This document shows positions 7,190-11,099 of a stretch of DNA of 11,099 nucleotides, piece by piece (the stretch's first letter is position 1; the number at the start of each line of letters is the position of its first letter). This DNA is from JABABD01 sp965530995 (GTDB lineage: Bacteria > Bacteroidota > Bacteroidia > Flavobacteriales > Flavobacteriaceae): positions 1 to 11,099 of the forward strand of contig CBESOB010000091.1 in the NCBI GenBank assembly GCA_965530995.1, in the 5' to 3' direction. Under the pieces are notes generated by a model. That model was not told where the DNA came from and made no database searches. It was given only the letters and a program-made list of their open reading frames with translations. The translations under genes were made by a program, and so were the position numbers.

Positions 7190-7924
7190 TTAAAGTTCCT
7201 TGATCTTGATATTCTTATACCACACCTTATCACTATGGTCTTGTAACCCGATATGGCCAGTACGAAATTTACCAAAGCCTTCCCAGCCATTGAATTTTGA
7301 ATTCTCGACCATTTTGTCCCATTCTTCACCATGCACAGGAAAGGTCATGACCTCTTTACCATTCATTCGTACCTTGCCTAAGTTGGTATCATGATTGATT
7401 TCGATGACACACCAATTCCACTCTCCTGCTGGATTAATAGTTTCCGTAGGACAAGCGATCATGTCGTACAAGGATCCAGCTGTGTGGGTGCCATTGGCAA
7501 CCTTGGCATCAGGGTGGCCATTATTATCTAACACCTGTATCTCAGGTCCTGTTTGATATGCTTCAGGGAATTTGGCATCTTCATGAACACTCCAAAATAT
7601 GCCGCTATTACCGTTTTCAGCGATTTTCCACTCAAGTGATAACATGAAATTTGTGTAAGTCCCTTTCGATATAATGTTCTTTCCTCCTTCTTTACTTGGT
7701 GTAAACGCCATGGCATCCCCTTCAATGGTCCATTCTGGATGCATAGTCTCAGACCCATATCCTCTCCAGTTATCGAATGACGTACCGTCGAAAAGCATGA
7801 CCCAATCATTTTCTTGAGTTACTTCAACTTCCACTTCTTTTTCCATTTCTTTTTTTTCTTGATCCTTTTCATTCTTGCAACCGAAGAATGTAATTGCGAT
7901 TAGTAATACGATTAGTTTTTTCAT
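7190..7924 (-). CDS. DUF1080 lipoprotein (3-keto-disaccharide hydrolase family)
   Basis: The 244-residue protein starts with a type II signal peptide: MKK, a hydrophobic run, and the lipobox TFFGC with Cys16 as lipidation site. A charged, Glu/Lys-rich tether (17-40) follows, so the protein is membrane-anchored outside the cytoplasm. Acidic residues near the cysteine (NEKDQE) could act as a surface-export signal, but this is not certain. Residues 41-244 form one jelly-roll DUF1080 domain (PF06439) with LFDGTSFDNWRGY (44-56), NSGIFW (106-111), TGPEIQVLDN (125-134), HTAGSLYD (147-154) and GHIGLQDHSDKVWYKNIKI (223-241). Members of this family act on glycosides whose sugar is oxidised at C3, cleaving the glycosidic bond. 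It is the last intact gene of its operon, 11 bp after the TIM-barrel gene. No strong terminator follows; the next sequence is a symporter relic. The exact substrate is not visible. Confidence 0.9.
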   Translation of the reverse strand: MKKLIVLLIAITFFGCKNEKDQEKKEMEKEVEVEVTQENDWVMLFDGTSFDNWRGYGSETMHPEWTIEGDAMAFTPSKEGGKNIISKGTYTNFMLSLEWKIAENGNSGIFWSVHEDAKFPEAYQTGPEIQVLDNNGHPDAKVANGTHTAGSLYDMIACPTETINPAGEWNWCVIEINHDTNLGKVRMNGKEVMTFPVHGEEWDKMVENSKFNGWEGFGKFRTGHIGLQDHSDKVWYKNIKIKEL

Positions 7925-7935
7925 TGTATTGGTTT

Positions 7936-8988
7936 TTATAATCCTAGTATTCGTTTTAATTGTTCTTTATCTACTTCTGAACCAGCAAAGTCGTCAAATC
8001 GTTTTTGCGTGACTTCTATAATATGGTCCTGTATGAACTTAGCACCTTCTCTAGCACCTTGTTCAGGACTTTTAATGCAACATTCCCATTCCATAACCGC
8101 CCATACATCACAACCATACTCAGTTAATTTACTGAATATAGTCTTAAAGTCTATTTGGCCATCGCCTGGAGAACGATATCGTCCTGCTCGGTCTATCCAA
8201 TCACCATATCCTCCAAAAGTCCCTTTTTTCCCTGTTGGGTTGAACTCAGAATCCTTTACATGAAAGGCTTTAATGAATTCATGATAGTAATCTATATATT
8301 CAATATAGTCCAATTGCTGCAATACAAAATGCGAAGGATCATATAAAATATTCACCCGTTTGTGATTATTGGTCGCTTTCAAGAAACGCTCGAAAGTAAC
8401 CCCATCATGCAAATCTTCTCCCGGATGTATTTCATAACACACATCAACACCTTGCTCATCAAAATGATTAAGGATTGGCATCCAGCGTTTAGCCAACTCT
8501 TCAAAACCCATTTCTACTAAGCCTTTAGGTCGCTGTGGCCAAGGATGCCATGTATGCCAAAGCAAAGCGCCTGAAAAAGTAGCATGTGCGTTAAGGCCTA
8601 ATCGCCGGCTAGCTGTACCCCCGTTTTTCACTTGTTGCACCGCCCATTCGGTTCGCGCTTTTGGGTTGTTTCTGCATTTGTCTGGTGCAAAATTATCGAA
8701 CATCAAATCGTAAGCCGGATGCACTGCAACTAATTGACCTTGTAAGTGCGTTGATAATTCTGTGATTTCTAATCCGTATGAATTGATTTTTCCTTTCAAT
8801 TCATCGCAATAGGTCTGACTTTCGGCAGCTTTTTCTAAATCTATTAATCGTGTTTCCCAAGTAGGGATCTGTATGCCTTTATAGCCTAGATCACTTGCCC
8901 ATTTACATAATCCATCCAAAGAATTGAATGGGGCTTTATCATCCATGAACTGCGCTAAAAACACAGCAGGTCCTTTAATTGTCTTCAT
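7936..8988 (-). CDS. TIM-barrel sugar phosphate isomerase/epimerase family protein
   Basis: The 350-residue cytoplasmic protein belongs to the AP-endonuclease-2-like (xylose isomerase-like TIM barrel) superfamily. The divalent-metal ligands expected of the family are present: Glu186 in CYEIHPGED, Asp217 in YDPSH, His243 in AFHVKD and Glu300 in VMEWE. SPGDGQIDF (273-281) is another family hallmark. No signal peptide is seen. It starts 3 bp after the stop of the Gfo/Idh gene and ends 11 bp before the DUF1080 gene, so all three form an operon. In related Bacteroidota clusters such proteins isomerise, hydrate or epimerise keto-sugar intermediates, which fits here. The exact reaction cannot be read from sequence; an inosose-type dehydratase or isomerase is also possible. 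Confidence 0.88.
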   Translation of the reverse strand: MKTIKGPAVFLAQFMDDKAPFNSLDGLCKWASDLGYKGIQIPTWETRLIDLEKAAESQTYCDELKGKINSYGLEITELSTHLQGQLVAVHPAYDLMFDNFAPDKCRNNPKARTEWAVQQVKNGGTASRRLGLNAHATFSGALLWHTWHPWPQRPKGLVEMGFEELAKRWMPILNHFDEQGVDVCYEIHPGEDLHDGVTFERFLKATNNHKRVNILYDPSHFVLQQLDYIEYIDYYHEFIKAFHVKDSEFNPTGKKGTFGGYGDWIDRAGRYRSPGDGQIDFKTIFSKLTEYGCDVWAVMEWECCIKSPEQGAREGAKFIQDHIIEVTQKRFDDFAGSEVDKEQLKRILGL

Positions 8989-8991
8989 CTT

Positions 8992-10134
8992 CTATTCTTT
9001 ATCTAATTCTACCCAAACGTTACCTTTCTGATGTGACTCTACAGCTTTTTCAATGAAATCCATGCCTCTGGCTCCATCAATAATAGTTGGAAATTCACCA
9101 TGGTCATACGGTTCTTTTCTAATTGCTTTAGCAACACCTTTGTATATATTTCCCATGGAATCAAAAATACCTTCCGGATGCCCTGGTGGCAATTTGGTCC
9201 CATCAAGAGAAATGTCACTATTGTATGAATGTCCTGGCTTCAAAACTCTCATAGGCTGTCCATCTTCCAATAAATATAGATAATTGGGATTTTCCTGAGC
9301 CCATCTCAAGCCTGCTTTTTGTCCATAGACCTGAACCGTGAAATTGTTTTCTTCGCCTGTCGCTATTTGACTGGTTCTGATAACCCCTTTGACTTGATTC
9401 TCACAATGAATCAATATTGTAGCATCAATATCCATTCTGTTGTCTTCATAAAGATAATTGAGGTCCGCCAATATGGATTGCACTCTATGTCCTGTAACAT
9501 ATTCGATCATATCGAAGGCATGTGTGCCAATATCACCCACACAGCAACTTATGCCTGATTTTTCAGGGTCTAAGCGCCAGGTGCTGGAGCGTTTATCTTT
9601 ATCATGAATAATGGGATTGATCCATCCTTGATAGTACTGTGCATCTATCTTCTGCACTTTACCAATATCCCCATTTGCGATCATCTCGCGCATTTGGCGA
9701 ATCATAGGATAACCAGTATATGTGTAGGTAACAGCGAAAACCGTCTTAGCCATTTTCAAGGTTTCCTTTAGAATCTTGGCTTCCTCATAAGTCGTGGTCA
9801 TTGGCTTTTCACAAATGACATTGAAACCGTTTTCCAATAGTTTTTTGGCCATAGGAAAGTGAAGGAAATTAGGTGTCAGAATAGACACAACTTCCATTCT
9901 TTCATCTGCAGGCAGTTTTGATTCTTCTTCAACAAGCGTATCAAAGTCCGCATAGATCCTATTGGTAGGAATGCCTATTTTTTCTGCAAAGCCTATATTG
10001 TCCTCCCATTTAAGATTGAACACACCCCCTACCAACTCATATCTATCATACATAGCAGATGCTACACGATGCAATACACCAATCAGCGAATCACCGCCAC
10101 CTCCTAAGATTCCTAATCTTATCTTTTTACCCAT
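8992..10134 (-). CDS. Gfo/Idh/MocA-family NAD(P)-dependent sugar oxidoreductase
   Basis: The 380-residue cytoplasmic dehydrogenase has an N-terminal Rossmann fold with the dinucleotide-binding turn GILGGGGDSLIG (8-19), the Gfo/Idh motif EKP (109-111, in ICEKPM) whose Lys is part of the active site, and a C-terminal alpha/beta domain with DIGTHAFDMIEY (201-212) carrying the conserved Asp201 and catalytic His205. Length is normal. No Tat or Sec signal is present, unlike some periplasmic relatives. Enzymes of this subgroup oxidise or reduce sugars at C3, and ThuB, which makes 3-ketotrehalose in rhizobia and Agrobacterium, is a Gfo/Idh member. A role in forming or re-reducing a 3-keto-sugar next to the DUF1080 lipoprotein is therefore reasonable inference. 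The gene is 5 bp after the transporter stop and 3 bp before the TIM-barrel start, consistent with tight co-expression. Confidence 0.9.
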   Translation of the reverse strand: MGKKIRLGILGGGGDSLIGVLHRVASAMYDRYELVGGVFNLKWEDNIGFAEKIGIPTNRIYADFDTLVEEESKLPADERMEVVSILTPNFLHFPMAKKLLENGFNVICEKPMTTTYEEAKILKETLKMAKTVFAVTYTYTGYPMIRQMREMIANGDIGKVQKIDAQYYQGWINPIIHDKDKRSSTWRLDPEKSGISCCVGDIGTHAFDMIEYVTGHRVQSILADLNYLYEDNRMDIDATILIHCENQVKGVIRTSQIATGEENNFTVQVYGQKAGLRWAQENPNYLYLLEDGQPMRVLKPGHSYNSDISLDGTKLPPGHPEGIFDSMGNIYKGVAKAIRKEPYDHGEFPTIIDGARGMDFIEKAVESHQKGNVWVELDKE

Positions 10135-10139
10135 AGATC

Positions 10140-11099
10140 TTAAGCGTCTTTATATTCTATTTTTTCATTCTTGAATAATAATGCGAATATCACAAATACT
10201 GCTACGGCAAAAATAGCTGGGAAAACCCAAACATCCTTCCAACTATGAAGGCCTTCACTAATTAAGTTCTTATCTACGATCTGTCCTGCTACCCAAAATC
10301 CAATGAGCATACCAACACCATATGTTGCCAATGTGATCAAGCCTTGCGCCGCACTTTTTACTTTTTCTCCAGCTTTCGAATCTGTATATATCTGCCCGGA
10401 CACAAAGAAGAAGTCGTAACAGATACCATGCAATGCAATACCCAAAACTATCATAAAGAATAAGTCTCCGGCATCACCGAATGCAAATAACAAGTATCTT
10501 ATTGCCCAAGCTAACATTCCGAATAGTATGGTTTTCTTAAAGCCAAATTTCTTGAAAAAGAAAGGCAGTAATAACATAAAGAGTACCTCAGACATTTGCC
10601 CAATTGATGCCCATGCCGTTGAATTTTCAACCTTATATTCGGTTAAGAATGGACTAATATTCTGGTAATAGAAAGCTAATGGAATACAGATCAAGACCGA
10701 AGAAAGGAAAAATATCAAGAAATTTCTATCCTTTAATAATTTTAATGCATCCAATCCGAGGATATCAGAGATCCCCACTTTTTCATCCTTACCCACACTC
10801 GGTGGTGTTTTTGGTAATGTAAAACTAAATACACCCAATATACCGGATGCAATTGCAACCATTAAAAAAGTATTTGAAAGCATTCCTTTTCCAATATTTT
10901 CAATGGAGTCCCATTTAAATACGAAACTTATTACCAACCCGGCAAGGATCCAACCAATGGTTCCCCATACCCTCACAAACGGGAATTGTTTAGCTGGGTC
11001 ATTCATTTGGTTAAAAGACACGGAATTCACCAATGCCAATGTTGGCATATATGCAATCATATATCCTAACACATAAGGATAGAAAAGACCAAATTCTGT
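10140..11099 (-). CDS. NupG-like MFS transporter (nucleoside:H+ symporter family), N-terminus beyond window
   Basis: The frame is open to the right edge, with nine further codons (TEFGLFYPY) before the GTG at 11072, so the true start is outside. About 319 residues are visible, against some 400-420 for the family. YMPTLALVNSVSFNQM followed by DPAKQFPFVRVWGTIGWI is the typical central segment of nucleoside:H+ symporter (NupG/XapB) proteins; about nine to ten hydrophobic helices follow, with the interdomain loop near LPKTPPSVGKDEK. In Bacteroidota such carriers are common in sugar and keto-glycoside gene clusters, so the name nucleoside symporter should not be taken as the substrate. It is the first visible gene of the operon leading to Gfo/Idh (5-bp gap), TIM barrel and DUF1080; the operon promoter lies beyond the right edge. 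It probably brings in the sugar or keto-sugar released by the lipoprotein. Confidence 0.88.
   Translation of the reverse strand, partial: TEFGLFYPYVLGYMIAYMPTLALVNSVSFNQMNDPAKQFPFVRVWGTIGWILAGLVISFVFKWDSIENIGKGMLSNTFLMVAIASGILGVFSFTLPKTPPSVGKDEKVGISDILGLDALKLLKDRNFLIFFLSSVLICIPLAFYYQNISPFLTEYKVENSTAWASIGQMSEVLFMLLLPFFFKKFGFKKTILFGMLAWAIRYLLFAFGDAGDLFFMIVLGIALHGICYDFFFVSGQIYTDSKAGEKVKSAAQGLITLATYGVGMLIGFWVAGQIVDKNLISEGLHSWKDVWVFPAIFAVAVFVIFALLFKNEKIEYKDA

Noticed and set aside
7171..7190. Weak hairpin ATTC-AATAAAA-GAAT with T-rich tail on the minus strand after DUF1080
   Set aside because: A four-pair AT-rich stem would not be stable, so I do not call it a terminator.
11070..11072. GTG as start of the right-hand MFS gene
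   Set aside because: The frame stays open to the window edge and the visible protein lacks the first helices of the family, so this GTG is an internal valine codon.

Overview
This 11.1-kb window is AT-rich and looks like a Bacteroidota chromosome, most probably Flavobacteriia. The evidence is the gene families present (an SLC45/GPH-like MFS carrier, a DUF1080 lipoprotein, Gfo/Idh plus TIM-barrel sugar enzymes), the type II lipoprotein signal, the lack of clear Shine-Dalgarno sequences, and tight gene packing. No rRNA, tRNA, CRISPR array, insertion sequence or phage gene was seen.

Layout. Positions 1-3773 (+ strand) are a compact trehalose/sugar operon: the C-terminal half of an SLC45-like MFS carrier with a broken reading frame near the left edge, a second 12-TM MFS carrier, and a cytoplasmic trehalase of the fungal neutral type with an EF-hand-like calcium-binding N-terminus. 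Positions 3770-6946 (- strand) hold one uninterrupted 1058-codon gene joining a complete glycerol kinase (GlpK) to a complete Bacillus-type FAD-dependent glycerol-3-phosphate dehydrogenase (GlpD). Its stop codon interlocks with the trehalase stop codon. Positions 6947-7189 contain a decayed N-terminal fragment of a sodium:solute symporter (SSS) gene. Positions 7190-11099 (- strand) are a second compact operon, transcribed right to left: a NupG-like MFS transporter (cut by the window edge), a Gfo/Idh/MocA oxidoreductase, a TIM-barrel sugar isomerase/epimerase-like protein, and a DUF1080 (3-keto-disaccharide hydrolase family) lipoprotein.

How the genes may work together. The left operon would import a disaccharide and split trehalose to glucose in the cytoplasm. 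The fused glpK-glpD gene would turn glycerol into dihydroxyacetone phosphate on one polypeptide, feeding glycolysis and the respiratory chain. The right operon resembles Bacteroidota clusters that process glycosides through 3-keto intermediates: the lipoprotein acts outside the cytoplasm, and the transporter, oxidoreductase and TIM-barrel enzyme handle the released keto-sugar. Trehalose is a known substrate of 3-keto chemistry in other bacteria (ThuB-type Gfo/Idh enzymes), so the trehalase operon and this cluster may be alternative routes for related sugars. That link is inference.

The points most worth following up are the GlpK-GlpD fusion, the SSS symporter relic, the fungal-type trehalase in a bacterium, and the frame break in the first transporter.
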